Source of the DNA: JAKACA01 sp050744865
GTDB taxonomy: Bacteria; Actinomycetota; Acidimicrobiia; Acidimicrobiales; Bog-793
Length of the DNA stretch: 64,000 nt
Assembly (NCBI GenBank): GCA_050744865.1
Contig: JBOGHW010000085.1
Span: forward strand, 1 to 64,000
Direction of reading: 5' to 3'
Shown here piece after piece: positions 1 through 8,383 of the stretch. Numbering within the stretch: position 1 is the first letter of the stretch; each line of letters opens with the position of its first letter. A program made the position numbers and the translations under genes. The notes beneath the pieces are model-generated. The model was given only the letters and a program-made list of their open reading frames with translations. It made no database searches and was not told the DNA's origin.

Positions 1-624
1 GGCTGCCACCCCGCCGGGGCGGATGTAGTTGTGGTTCATCCGCAGGCCGGTCGTCTTCTCGAAGAAGGACAGGATCATCTCCCGCTCGCGGAAGCCGTAG
101 ATCATCATCGAGGTCGACGCCAGGTCCATGCCGTTCGTGGCAGTCCACATGACATGAGACGAGATGCGGTTGAGCTCGGACATCAGCATGCGGATCCAGT
201 TGGCCCGCGGCGGGATCTCGACGCCCAGGAGCTCCTCGACGGCCAGCGAGTACGCCAGCTCGTTGTTGAGAGGAGACAAGTAATCCATACGGGTGACGTT
301 CGTCGCCCCCTGCGTGTAGGCGAGCTCCTCGCCTGTTTTCTCCATGCCGGTGTGCAGGTAGCCGACGACAGGTTTGGAGCGAAGCACCGTCTCGCCCTCG
401 AGCTCCAGCATGATGCGCAGCACGCCGTGGGTCGACGGGTGCTGCGGCCCCATGTTGATGATCATCGTCTCGTCTTCGCCGAACTCGACGTCGACGTCGG
501 TCGGGTTGAGCACGAGGCCTTCGGAAAGCCGGAGGACGGCGCCCTGCTCGATGGCGAGCTCGGTCGCGTCGGTGTCGACCACCTCGGCCATCTCTTGGGG
601 GCCTTCGAACGTGGCGTCGGTCAT
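1..624 (-). CDS. nuoD: NADH-quinone oxidoreductase subunit D, 5' part only
   Basis: This is the 49-kDa-type subunit of respiratory complex I, which helps form the quinone site of the peripheral arm. Only the first 208 residues are present, because the gene runs off the left edge; the family is usually about 400-440 residues. The family signature MGPQHPSTHGVLRIMLELEG begins near residue 58, followed by GYLHTGMEK and YLSPLNNE. The ATG overlaps the nuoC stop in an ATGA, so the two are translationally coupled. The order nuoA-B-C-D on the minus strand is the standard one. The roughly 50-residue acidic lead before the conserved core is common in actinobacteria. Confidence 0.97.
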   Translation of the reverse strand, partial: MTDATFEGPQEMAEVVDTDATELAIEQGAVLRLSEGLVLNPTDVDVEFGEDETMIINMGPQHPSTHGVLRIMLELEGETVLRSKPVVGYLHTGMEKTGEELAYTQGATNVTRMDYLSPLNNELAYSLAVEELLGVEIPPRANWIRMLMSELNRISSHVMWTATNGMDLASTSMMIYGFREREMILSFFEKTTGLRMNHNYIRPGGVAA

Positions 625-1127
625 CGGGGCCCCGGCGCACCTTTGAACTGGACCGGCACCCGGCCGACGGAGTAGTCCTTGCGGAGCGGGTGCCCCTCCC
701 AGTCCTCGGGCATGAGGATGCGGCTCATGTCCGGGTGATTGTCGAAGACGATGCCGAACATGTCGTAGGCCTCGCGCTCCATGGCTTCGGTGCCCGGGTA
801 CACGCTGAACAACGTGGTGATAGTCGGGTCGGACTCGGGCACCTGCACGCGCAGCCGCACCCTCTCGTGCCGGGTGACAGATGTCAGCACGACGACGATC
901 TCGAATCGTTCGGGCTCCACGCCGGCAGGCAACGACCTGTCCATGTTCTGCTGGTAGTCCACGGCGCAGAGATCCGAGCACATCTCGAAGCCAGCCTCGT
1001 GGAGCGCTTGGACGGCCGCCAGGTAGCCGCCGCGGGTCGGGTGCACGACGAACTGCCCGAGACGGGTCTCGGCAGGCTGCCCGGCCACGGCCGGGAGCTG
1101 GGTGATGTCGGCTGCCTGCTTGCTCAA
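621..1127 (-). CDS. nuoC: NADH-quinone oxidoreductase subunit C
   Basis: This is the 30-kDa-type subunit of complex I, in the hydrophilic arm next to NuoD and NuoB. The 168-residue protein has the family pattern in its second half: the EREAYDMFGIVFDNHPDMSR block near residues 117-136 and then the ILMPEDWEGHPLRKDY signature. The start appears to be TTG, overlapping the nuoB stop as TTGA; I see no better ATG or GTG nearby. The stop overlaps nuoD. NuoC is separate from NuoD here, not fused as in some proteobacteria. Confidence 0.95.
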   Translation of the reverse strand: MSKQAADITQLPAVAGQPAETRLGQFVVHPTRGGYLAAVQALHEAGFEMCSDLCAVDYQQNMDRSLPAGVEPERFEIVVVLTSVTRHERVRLRVQVPESDPTITTLFSVYPGTEAMEREAYDMFGIVFDNHPDMSRILMPEDWEGHPLRKDYSVGRVPVQFKGAPGPR

Positions 1128-1693
1128 CGCGGTGTCCCCAGGTGCACCGGCTTGGCTTCTGGCTGGACCCAGCCGGGGACGTCGCCGCCGATCCTGATGC
1201 CGGCACCGACTCCCTCGTCGGGGCGGCGGGTGATCTCACCTGTGCGGATCTTCTCGTGGAGCGTGAGGATCGCATGGATGAGGGTCTGCGGGCTCGGCGG
1301 GCAGCCTGGCGCATAGACGTCGACGGGCACGATCTGGTCGACTCCCTGCACGATGGCGTAGTTGTTGAACATACCGCCCGTCGAGGCACACACACCCATC
1401 GAGATGACCCACTTCGGCTCCATCATCTGGTCGTAGACCAACCGGAGCACAGGCGCCATCTTCTGGGAGACCCGGCCGGCCACGATCATGAGGTCCGCCT
1501 GGCGGGGAGAAGCCCGGAACACCTCCATGCCGAAGCGTGCCAGGTCGAAGTCTGCCGCCCCGGCAGACATCATCTCGATGGCGCAGCAAGCCAGGCCGAA
1601 CGTCGCCGGCCAGACGCTTGATCGCCTGGCCCACTTGACCAGCTCCTCGATACTGCCGGTGAGGAAGTTGTGCTGGAGATCCTCGAGTCCCAT
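1124..1693 (-). CDS. nuoB: NADH-quinone oxidoreductase subunit B
   Basis: This is the 20-kDa-type (PSST) subunit of complex I, which holds the terminal 4Fe-4S cluster N2 that passes electrons to the quinone. The four expected ligands are visible: the tandem C36-C37 in LACCAIEMM, C102 in GVCASTGG and C131 in APGCPPSP. At 189 residues it has a normal length for the family, with a short proline- and glycine-rich tail. It starts 6 bp after the nuoA stop and overlaps nuoC, so it lies inside the nuo operon. Confidence 0.97.
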   Translation of the reverse strand: MGLEDLQHNFLTGSIEELVKWARRSSVWPATFGLACCAIEMMSAGAADFDLARFGMEVFRASPRQADLMIVAGRVSQKMAPVLRLVYDQMMEPKWVISMGVCASTGGMFNNYAIVQGVDQIVPVDVYAPGCPPSPQTLIHAILTLHEKIRTGEITRRPDEGVGAGIRIGGDVPGWVQPEAKPVHLGTPR

Positions 1694-1699
1694 CTTGCC

Positions 1700-2269
1700 T
1701 CAGCCGGCCTTGGCGCCGTAGGCGGCGCCTGTCGGGACCGGTGCCGGGTCGCGTGCGGGAGGAGCCGCGTCCTCACCGGTGGTCGCCGCCACCTGCTCGC
1801 CGTGGCTCGTCGCCGTCGTCGTGATCGGCGGGATCTGGGCGACACGCACCACCGTGGTTGCGGATGTGCGGACGTAGTCCTGCGCCTGCCGGTACAGGTT
1901 GCGGGCCGGGCCCCAGTCGAGGGCCCCGTTCGAGACGAGGTAGCAGAACGGGATGAAGACCGTGCCCACGAACACCAGGATCTCGACGAGGCCGAACGTA
2001 CCCAGCTCGTTGTAGACGACGGCCCATGGGAACAGGAAGATCACCTCGATGTCGAAGATGATGAAGATCATCGCCACCAGATAGAAACGCACCGGGAACC
2101 GCCGCGACGTCTCGTGCGTCGGCACGATGCCGCACTCGTATGGCGCCTCTTTGGCCGCGGTCGGTCGTTGCGGCGCCATGAGCTTGGACGCGACGAAAGA
2201 AAGGGCCGCGAATGCGATCCCAAGCACGATCATGAAGAAGATCGGTAGGTAGCTATCGAGGCTTCCCAT
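1700..2269 (-). CDS. nuoA: NADH-quinone oxidoreductase subunit A with long C-terminal tail
   Basis: This is a small membrane subunit of complex I, first gene of the nuo operon. Three hydrophobic segments are visible (about residues 8-28, 62-82 and 92-112), as is the conserved loop YECGIVPT followed by RRFPVRFYLVAMIFIIFDIE. NuoA is usually about 120-145 residues. Here the core ends near residue 125 and a tail of roughly 60 residues rich in Thr, Ala and Pro follows, with no recognisable domain. The tail is in frame and compositionally like the rest of the region, so it is probably translated. Its function is unknown. Confidence 0.95.
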   Translation of the reverse strand: MGSLDSYLPIFFMIVLGIAFAALSFVASKLMAPQRPTAAKEAPYECGIVPTHETSRRFPVRFYLVAMIFIIFDIEVIFLFPWAVVYNELGTFGLVEILVFVGTVFIPFCYLVSNGALDWGPARNLYRQAQDYVRTSATTVVRVAQIPPITTTATSHGEQVAATTGEDAAPPARDPAPVPTGAAYGAKAG

Positions 2270-2287
2270 TGCCGAGGCGTTCTACCA

Positions 2288-2303
2288 CGCGGCCAGGGCC
2301 GCG
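2288..2303. promoter_or_regulatory. 16-bp GC dyad upstream of nuoA
   Basis: CGCGGCC-AG-GGCCGCG is a perfect inverted repeat with 7-bp arms and a 2-bp centre. It lies 18 bp upstream of the nuoA start, in the 89-bp gap shared with the divergent reductase gene. The 2-base loop makes an RNA hairpin unlikely, so a protein-binding site is possible. It does not look like a Rex box (TTGTGAA/TTCACAA), and chance in GC-rich DNA cannot be excluded. Confidence 0.25.
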
Positions 2304-2358
2304 GTCAGATCGGGCGCTTCGGTTCTTCCTGCGGTACGCCTGGCCCTAACATTCTCAT

Positions 2359-3690
2359 GTGGCCACGACAGACAGCATCCACCCTCCGCGGCCGGCCGAG
2401 CACCATTGCGACGTGCTGGTAGTGGGCGGCGGGCCGAGCGGATCGGCGGCGAGCTACTGGCTGGCCAGCCGTGGGGTGGACGTGCTTTGCGTCGAGAAGA
2501 AGCACTTCCCACGGGAGAAGACCTGCGGTGACGGCCTGACGCCTCGTTCGGTGCGGCAGCTGCAGGACATGGGCCTCGAGGGGGCACTCGCCGGCAGCCA
2601 TCGCTACGTCGGGCTCCGGTCGGTCGCCTTCGGCCGCGAGCTGGAGATGCCCTGGCCGGATCACCCGGAGTTCCCTCCGTACGGCTACACGGTGACCCGC
2701 TACGAGCTCGACACGCTCGTGAACGAGCACGCCGAGAAGGCCGGCGCTGTCGTATGGCAGGGGGCCGAGGCAGTCGAGCCCCTCGGCGGCGGCACCAGTG
2801 GCGGAGACGGCACAAAGGCCGGGGGCGCCCTCGTCGTCGACAAGGAGCGGGGCACCAGCTCGAAGGTGCACGCGAGGTACGTGATCGTGGCAGACGGGTC
2901 GCTCTCGCGCTTCGGACGAGCGCTGGGCGCCAGCCGCGACAAGGCGTTCCCGCAAGGGATGGCGATCCGCGGCTACTTCAAGTCACCGCGCCACGACGAC
3001 CCCTACATCGAGTCCCACCTCGATGTCCGCGACCGCCAAGGCAACGTCGTGCCCGGCTACGGCTGGATCTTCCCGCTGGGGGACGGGCGCCTCAACGTCG
3101 GAATTGGCCTCCTGTCGACCTCGGACCGCTGGAAGGGCCTCAACACCACCAAGCTGATGGAGGAGTTCGTCCACTTCGCCCCGAGGTCGTGGTGCATCTC
3201 GCCGAAGACGGCCTGCTCGGTGCCGACAGGTGGCCGCCTCCCGATGAGCCTGTCGGTGCGGCCCAGGGTCGGCGCCGACTACGTGGTCGTGGGGGATGCC
3301 GCCGCCGCCATCAACCCGTTCAATGGCGAGGGCATCGCCTACGCCTGGGAGACGGGTCGTCTGGCGGCCGCTGCCGTCGCCCGCGCCCTGTCGGCTCCGC
3401 CGGCCGATGCAGCTGCCGTCCTGGCTTCTTACGAGCAGCGCCTGCAAGCGGATTATGGGAGGTACTACGCGATCGCGAGGGGTTTCGTCAGGCTTATCGA
3501 GGACCCGAGGGTGATGCGCAGCCTCGTGGCGGCCGGCATGTACGTACCGCCAGTCATGAAAGGCGTGCTGCGGATCATGGCCAACCTCAACCGGCCCGAC
3601 CGTCTCACCGGGGCCGACGGTGCCTACCGGGCGCTCGACAAGATCGCCGAAGTGCGGCAGCGCCGCCGGGCGCAGGCCCTCGCCGGCTAG
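2359..3690 (+). CDS. Geranylgeranyl reductase family flavoprotein (menaquinone reductase MenJ-like)
   Basis: This FAD-dependent reductase belongs to the geranylgeranyl reductase family. In actinobacteria the family saturates one isoprene of menaquinone (MenJ) or archaeal-type lipids. The N-terminal dinucleotide motif GGGPSGSAAS begins at residue 23, KTCGDGLTPRSV follows near residue 55, and the FAD-ribityl motif VVVGDAAAAINPFNGEGI lies near residue 310. The length of 443 residues is usual. GTG is chosen as the start since it gives the expected short lead before the FAD motif. It is divergent from nuoA, which fits a role in the quinone pool used by complex I. Its TAG stop shares a CTAG with the convergent hemL stop. 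The exact substrate is inferred. Confidence 0.8.
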   Translation: MATTDSIHPPRPAEHHCDVLVVGGGPSGSAASYWLASRGVDVLCVEKKHFPREKTCGDGLTPRSVRQLQDMGLEGALAGSHRYVGLRSVAFGRELEMPWPDHPEFPPYGYTVTRYELDTLVNEHAEKAGAVVWQGAEAVEPLGGGTSGGDGTKAGGALVVDKERGTSSKVHARYVIVADGSLSRFGRALGASRDKAFPQGMAIRGYFKSPRHDDPYIESHLDVRDRQGNVVPGYGWIFPLGDGRLNVGIGLLSTSDRWKGLNTTKLMEEFVHFAPRSWCISPKTACSVPTGGRLPMSLSVRPRVGADYVVVGDAAAAINPFNGEGIAYAWETGRLAAAAVARALSAPPADAAAVLASYEQRLQADYGRYYAIARGFVRLIEDPRVMRSLVAAGMYVPPVMKGVLRIMANLNRPDRLTGADGAYRALDKIAEVRQRRRAQALAG

Positions 3691-4949
3691 AGGCCCGCTG
3701 CAACCTCGGCCGCGGCCTGGCGGGCGGCCTCCACGGTGCGCGCGACGTCGGCGTCGGTATGTGCCAGCGAGCAGAAACCCACCTCGTACGCGCTCGGAGC
3801 CAGCGCCACCTTGCGGTCGAGCATGGCATGGAAGAACTTGGCGTACAGCCCGTTGGAGGCCGCAGCCTTGGCGCCGTCGTAGTCGAGGACCGGATCGCTG
3901 CTGAAGAAGACGGCGAACAAGCTGCGGAACGCCGGAACCTGCACGGCCAGGCCGGCCGAGGAGATCGCCTCGTGCAAGCCTGCCGCCAGGCGGCCGACCC
4001 TTTGGGACAGCTCCTCGTAGGCCTCCGGCGGCAACTGCTCCAAGACGGCCAGGCCCGCCGCCGTGGCGAGCGGGTTGCCGGACAGCGTGCCTGCCTGGTA
4101 CACCGGCCCAAGGGGGGCCAGCTGGGACATCAGGTCGGAGCCCCCACCGAGGGCTGCCAGCGGCAAGCCGCCGCCGATCACCTTGCCGAAGGTCCACAGG
4201 TCGGGACGTACCCCCACCAACGCGGCGACGCTCCCGCGACCGAGACGAAAGCCCGTGATGACCTCGTCGAAGATGAGAAGGGCGCCGGCCTTGTCGCACG
4301 CCTTGCGGAGGCCGGCGAGAAAGCCGTCAGCAGGTGCGACAAGACCCATGTTGGCCGCCACGGGCTCGACGATGACGCAGGCGGTGTCGGCGCCTATCTC
4401 GGGTACGACGTTGTAGGGCGCCACCAGCGTGTCGGCGACGGCACCGGCCGGCACACCGGCCGACCCGGCGAGCCCGAGGGTCGCCACACCGCTGCCTCCC
4501 GCTGCCAGCAGGCCGTCGGAGTGCCCGTGGTAGCAGCCGGCGAACTTGACTACCTTGTCGCGCCCCGTCGCTCCTCTCGCCAGGCGCACGGCAGTCATCG
4601 TGGCCTCGGTGCCGGAGGACACGAGCCGGACCATGTCGAGGTCCTCGACCGCCTCGCAGATGGCCTCGGCAAGGCGCACCTCCCCGACGGTGGGTGCTCC
4701 GTAGGTCGTCCCGTGCTCGGCCGCATCTGCGATCGCACGCAGGACCGAGGTGTCGGCGTGCCCGAGGATCGAGGCACCCCAGGACTGCACGTAGTCCAGG
4801 TAGGTGTTGCCGTCGGTGTCCGTCACGAAGGCGCCCTTGGCGCTCTCCACGAAATACGGCGTGCCGCCGACGGATCCGAAGGCGCGAACCGGGGAGTTGA
4901 CACCGCCGGGAATGACGGCCGAGGCCCGGGCGAACAGCTCGTCAGGCAT
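3687..4949 (-). CDS. hemL: Glutamate-1-semialdehyde 2,1-aminomutase
   Basis: This PLP enzyme converts glutamate-1-semialdehyde to 5-aminolevulinate, the second step of the C5 heme pathway. The 420-residue protein has the characteristic N-terminus PGGVNSPVRAFGSVGGTPYF. It carries the PLP-binding Asp in LLIFDEVITGFR (about residue 228) and the Schiff-base lysine K256 in FGKVIGGGLP. It is the last gene of the tetrapyrrole operon and overlaps hemB by 8 bp, which suggests coupled translation. Its stop overlaps that of the convergent reductase gene within CTAG. Confidence 0.97.
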   Translation of the reverse strand: MPDELFARASAVIPGGVNSPVRAFGSVGGTPYFVESAKGAFVTDTDGNTYLDYVQSWGASILGHADTSVLRAIADAAEHGTTYGAPTVGEVRLAEAICEAVEDLDMVRLVSSGTEATMTAVRLARGATGRDKVVKFAGCYHGHSDGLLAAGGSGVATLGLAGSAGVPAGAVADTLVAPYNVVPEIGADTACVIVEPVAANMGLVAPADGFLAGLRKACDKAGALLIFDEVITGFRLGRGSVAALVGVRPDLWTFGKVIGGGLPLAALGGGSDLMSQLAPLGPVYQAGTLSGNPLATAAGLAVLEQLPPEAYEELSQRVGRLAAGLHEAISSAGLAVQVPAFRSLFAVFFSSDPVLDYDGAKAAASNGLYAKFFHAMLDRKVALAPSAYEVGFCSLAHTDADVARTVEAARQAAAEVAAGL

Positions 4950-5922
4950 CGAGCATCTCGGCCACCTCGGCGGCGAAGTACGTGAGGACGAACGAGGCGC
5001 CCGCTCGCTTGATCGCCCCTAGGTGCTCCAAGGCGACGGCTTGCCCGTCGATCCAGCCCCGCTCGGCTGCGGCCTTGACCATGGCGTACTCCCCGCTCAC
5101 CTGGTAGGCGGCCACGGGGACGTCAACGGCGGCACGGACGGCCGCTATCACGTCGAGGTAGGCAAGCGCCGGCTTGACCATCACGATGTCCGCTCCTTCC
5201 CCAACGTCGAGGCGCACTTCGGCCAGCGCCTCGCTGAGGTTGCGGCTGTCCTGTTGATAGCTCTTGCGGTCTCCTGCGATGCTGACGTTGACCGCGTCGC
5301 GGAAGGGGCCGTACAGCGCCGAGGCGTACTTGGCCGAGTAGGCAAGGATGGCAACCTCGGCAGCGCCGGCGGAGTCGAGCGCCGCCCGGATAGCACCGAC
5401 CTGGCCGTCCATCATGCCGCTCGGAGCGACGACCGAGGCCCCGGCGCGCGCCTGGGCGACGGCCACCTCGGCGTAGCGCTCGAGCGTGGCGTTGTTGTCG
5501 ACGCTCCCGTCCGGCCGCACGATGCCGCAGTGGCCGTGGTCCGTGTACTCGTCGAGGCAGAGGTCGGCCATCACGACGAGCGAGTCTCCGACGGCCGAGG
5601 CGATCTCGGAGAGAGCGACCTGGGCGATGCCCGCCGGGTCGGAAGCTCCAGAGCCTGTGGGGTCCTTGGCGACGGGGACACCGAAGACGATGATCCCCGG
5701 CAGGCCGAGAGAGCCCAACCGCTTAGATTCGGCAACCGCTGACGAGACCGTGTGCTGTAGGACGCCAGGCAGCGAGGGCACGGCCTGAGGCTCCGAGATG
5801 CCCTCCCTGACGAACAGGGGCGCCACGAGATCGCTCCTGGACAGGGAAGTCTCGGCCACGAGGCTGCGCAGCGCCGGCGTGCGGCGGAGGCGGCGGAGGC
5901 GGCGTTGAGGGTAGCTGTCCAC
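4942..5922 (-). CDS. hemB: Delta-aminolevulinic acid dehydratase (porphobilinogen synthase)
   Basis: This enzyme condenses two 5-aminolevulinates to porphobilinogen. The open frame extends upstream to 6102, but the family N-terminus RRLRRTPALRSLVAE lies just after a GTG at 5922, which gives the expected length of about 326 residues; the upstream extension would overlap the cobA/hemD stop. Schiff-base lysines sit in YSAKYASALYGPFRDA and MVKPALAYLD. Metal-site features are visible in ADLCLDEYTDHGHCG. It lies between cobA/hemD and hemL in the operon. Confidence 0.95.
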   Translation of the reverse strand: MDSYPQRRLRRLRRTPALRSLVAETSLSRSDLVAPLFVREGISEPQAVPSLPGVLQHTVSSAVAESKRLGSLGLPGIIVFGVPVAKDPTGSGASDPAGIAQVALSEIASAVGDSLVVMADLCLDEYTDHGHCGIVRPDGSVDNNATLERYAEVAVAQARAGASVVAPSGMMDGQVGAIRAALDSAGAAEVAILAYSAKYASALYGPFRDAVNVSIAGDRKSYQQDSRNLSEALAEVRLDVGEGADIVMVKPALAYLDVIAAVRAAVDVPVAAYQVSGEYAMVKAAAERGWIDGQAVALEHLGAIKRAGASFVLTYFAAEVAEMLDA

Positions 5923-5960
5923 GGGAGCCAGTATCGCACCGGGACGCCGGGGGAAACGCC

Positions 5961-7442
5961 CTAGCCCTGGGCCGGCCGGCCGTGGACGGAGGCGTACTCG
6001 CACAGCGCCTGCACGAGACCGGAGATCGTATGTTCCGCCGCCTCCATGCTCACGCCGATCCCGGCTGCTCGGGCAGCCGCCGCAGTGACCGGGCCGATGC
6101 AACAGGCCAGCGCCGGAGCGTCGCCCGATCCCATCACGTCCGCCCAGCCCACAGCCGACGACGCCGAGGCGAGCATGACGGCGTCGGCCCGCCGCGCTGC
6201 TGCCACCAGGTCGGGCTCGGGGTCGGCGCGGACCACCTGGTACGCCTCGGCGACCTCGACGATGTAGCCCTTGGCCGCAAGCTCTTCGCTGAGCACCTGG
6301 CGGGCCACAGAGGCCTGCGGCAACAGCACACGCTGACCCCCGGCTGCCGCCGGTGGGAAGGCCGCCGCCAAGGCTTCGCTGACGAAGCTGTCAGGGACCA
6401 GGTCGGGCACGATGCCACGCTCGGCCAGGGCCGCCGCCGTGGCGGTGCCGATGCATGCCACGCGGACGCGGCCAAAGGCGCGGGCATCTCGGACCTCCCG
6501 CCATACCCGCTCGACGGTGTTCCGCGATGTGAACACCACCCAGTCGTACGAGTCGAGGCGCCCGATGGCATCCCGGAGGGCTCGCCCGCCGTCGCTCGGC
6601 TCGACGAGGCTGATCATCGGTATCTCGACAGCGGTGGCGCCGGCCTGCCTCAGAGCCTCCGAGAGGGCCGGCGCCTGTCCCTTGGCCCTTGTCACAGCGA
6701 CGGTCCACCCTGTGAGGGGCCGGCCGGCGAACCAGGCCAGGTCGAGGGCCGCGACGCTGCCGACCACGATGGTCGCCGGCGAGCCGGCCGCGACGGCAGC
6801 CAAATTGTCGAGCGTGGTGCGGGTCACGGTCTGTGCAGGCAGGGTGCCGTTCTCGACGATCGCCACCGGCGTCGAGGCCGGACGCCCGCCTGCGAGGAGC
6901 CTGGCGGAAAGCTCAGCCCTGTGCTCGACTCCCATCAGCACTACGACAGTGATCTCGAGGCGGGCCAGCGCCTCCCAGTCGACGGCCGCCGGTCCCCCGC
7001 CGGCGCCGTGACCGGTTACAACGGCGAAGCCGGCCGACTCGCCCCTGTGGGTGAGGGGGATGCCGGCATAGCCAAGGACGCCGTTGGGGGCCGAGACGCC
7101 CGGGACTACCTCATAGCCGAGCCCTGCTGCCCGGAGGGCAAGAGCCTCCTCGCCGCCGCGGCCGAACACGAAGGGGTCGCCGCCCTTCAGCCTGACGACA
7201 GTGCCGCCGCGGTATCGGCGGCCGAGCCGCACGAGCAAAGCATCGATGGCGCCCTGCTCTACGCGGTCACCGGGGCGTTTCCCGACGTCGTGTACCTCGG
7301 CTGCGGCCGGCACGAGAGCGAGCAGCTCGCGGTGCACCAGCCGGTCGTGCACGACGGCGTCGGCCCGGGCCAGAAGTTCGGCGCCTCGCACGGTGACAAG
7401 GGCTGGGTCTCCAGGCCCGGCACCGACGAGGTAGACGGTCAT
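5961..7442 (-). CDS. Fused uroporphyrinogen-III C-methyltransferase / uroporphyrinogen-III synthase
   Basis: Residues 1 to about 240 form an SAM-dependent uroporphyrinogen-III methyltransferase (SUMT, CobA type). They start VYLVGAGPGDPALVTVRG, with VVRLKGGDPFVFGRGGEE near residue 82 and the YAGIPLTHR block. Residues from about 245 to the end are a HemD-type uroporphyrinogen-III synthase, a weakly conserved family; WVVFTSRNTVERV and IGPVTAAAARAAGI are the clearest pieces. The fusion ties the cyclisation step to the siroheme/cobalamin branch point and is the common actinobacterial arrangement. The start overlaps the hemC stop by 4 bp. Confidence 0.93.
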   Translation of the reverse strand: MTVYLVGAGPGDPALVTVRGAELLARADAVVHDRLVHRELLALVPAAAEVHDVGKRPGDRVEQGAIDALLVRLGRRYRGGTVVRLKGGDPFVFGRGGEEALALRAAGLGYEVVPGVSAPNGVLGYAGIPLTHRGESAGFAVVTGHGAGGGPAAVDWEALARLEITVVVLMGVEHRAELSARLLAGGRPASTPVAIVENGTLPAQTVTRTTLDNLAAVAAGSPATIVVGSVAALDLAWFAGRPLTGWTVAVTRAKGQAPALSEALRQAGATAVEIPMISLVEPSDGGRALRDAIGRLDSYDWVVFTSRNTVERVWREVRDARAFGRVRVACIGTATAAALAERGIVPDLVPDSFVSEALAAAFPPAAAGGQRVLLPQASVARQVLSEELAAKGYIVEVAEAYQVVRADPEPDLVAAARRADAVMLASASSAVGWADVMGSGDAPALACCIGPVTAAAARAAGIGVSMEAAEHTISGLVQALCEYASVHGRPAQG

Positions 7443-8368
7443 CGCGGGACTTGAGGCTCCAACAGGGACCGGCCGCCTCGGGCCAAAAGCTCGGTCGCCA
7501 ACCGCCCTCCCAGCTCCTCCGGTCCGTTCAGGCCAGTGGCGCTCGACCGGACGACGACGTGACCGTCGAGAGAGGCGATCAGTGCCTCCATGTCCAGGCG
7601 GTCACCGTCCACGGTGCAAAGCGCTCCTACGGGCAAGTCGCAGCCGCCACCACCGACGGCTGCCAGCCAAGCCCGCTCAGCCTCGACTGCAAGCCTGGTG
7701 TCCCGGTCGTCGACCGAGCGGAGCAGGGTCTCGACCTCGCTGTCGCCGGCCCGGCAGCACAGGGCTATCGCACCTTGGCCGACTTGGGGCAGCATCTCTG
7801 TGGGCGACAGCGCTTGAGCAACGTCCAAAGCCATGCCCAGCCTGTCGAGTGCCGACATCGCCGCCACCAGGGCTCCTCCCGCCGGGATCTTCCCGAGCCT
7901 CGTGGCCATGTTGCCGCGAAGATCCTGGAACGTGAGATCCGGGCGGAGCCACGCCAGCTGGGCGCGCCGCCTCACCGACCCGGTGGCGATCCGGGCGCCT
8001 GGCGGCAGATCGGCCAGCCGCCGGCCGACGAGGGCGTCGCGGGGGTCGGCGCGGGGCAGGAAGGCCGCGATCGTTATGCCTTCTTCCTGGCGCGAAGGCA
8101 GGTCTTTGGCCGAGTGGACCGCGGCCTGTGCTCTCCCCTCCGCCACGGCACGGTCGATCTCGGCGGCGAACACCCCCCGGCCGCCCAGCTCGTGGATGGG
8201 CACGTCCGGCCGGAGGTCGCCGGCCGATGTCACCACCAGCTTGGCGACTCGTTGCCCCGCCGGCAGGCCGAGGGCGGTCGCAGCCAGGCCGAGGGCGGTC
8301 GCAGCCAGGTCGGCCTGGCACAGGGCCAGAGGGCTGCCGCGGGTTGCCAGGACGACAGGGCCGAGCAT
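7439..8368 (-). CDS. hemC: Porphobilinogen deaminase (hydroxymethylbilane synthase)
   Basis: This enzyme polymerises four porphobilinogens to hydroxymethylbilane. Family motifs are ATRGSPLALCQAD at the N-terminus, AVHSAKDLPS near residue 83, and the dipyrromethane-cofactor cysteine C243 in VGGGGCDLPVGA. The length is 309 residues. An exact 21-bp tandem duplication puts two copies of LAATALG at residues 21-34, in the first helix region, which makes that helix seven residues longer than expected. The frame stays open and all catalytic residues are present, so the enzyme is probably functional. Confidence 0.95.
   Translation of the reverse strand: MLGPVVLATRGSPLALCQADLAATALGLAATALGLPAGQRVAKLVVTSAGDLRPDVPIHELGGRGVFAAEIDRAVAEGRAQAAVHSAKDLPSRQEEGITIAAFLPRADPRDALVGRRLADLPPGARIATGSVRRRAQLAWLRPDLTFQDLRGNMATRLGKIPAGGALVAAMSALDRLGMALDVAQALSPTEMLPQVGQGAIALCCRAGDSEVETLLRSVDDRDTRLAVEAERAWLAAVGGGGCDLPVGALCTVDGDRLDMEALIASLDGHVVVRSSATGLNGPEELGGRLATELLARGGRSLLEPQVPR
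8265..8306. repeat. Perfect 21-bp tandem duplication inside hemC
   Basis: Two identical adjacent 21-base units (8265-8285 and 8286-8306) keep the reading frame and duplicate seven residues of HemC near the N-terminus. Exact identity of the two units suggests a recent slippage or duplication event, or an assembly artefact. Confidence 0.9.
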
Positions 8369-8383
8369 GCCAGGACTGAGGAT

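Noticed and set aside
2754..4985. 743-residue plus-strand frame over menJ and hemL
   Set aside because: It is antisense to hemL and out of frame with menJ, low in hydrophobic order and rich in Arg/Gly/Ala as expected of GC-rich shadows; the two real genes have clear motifs.
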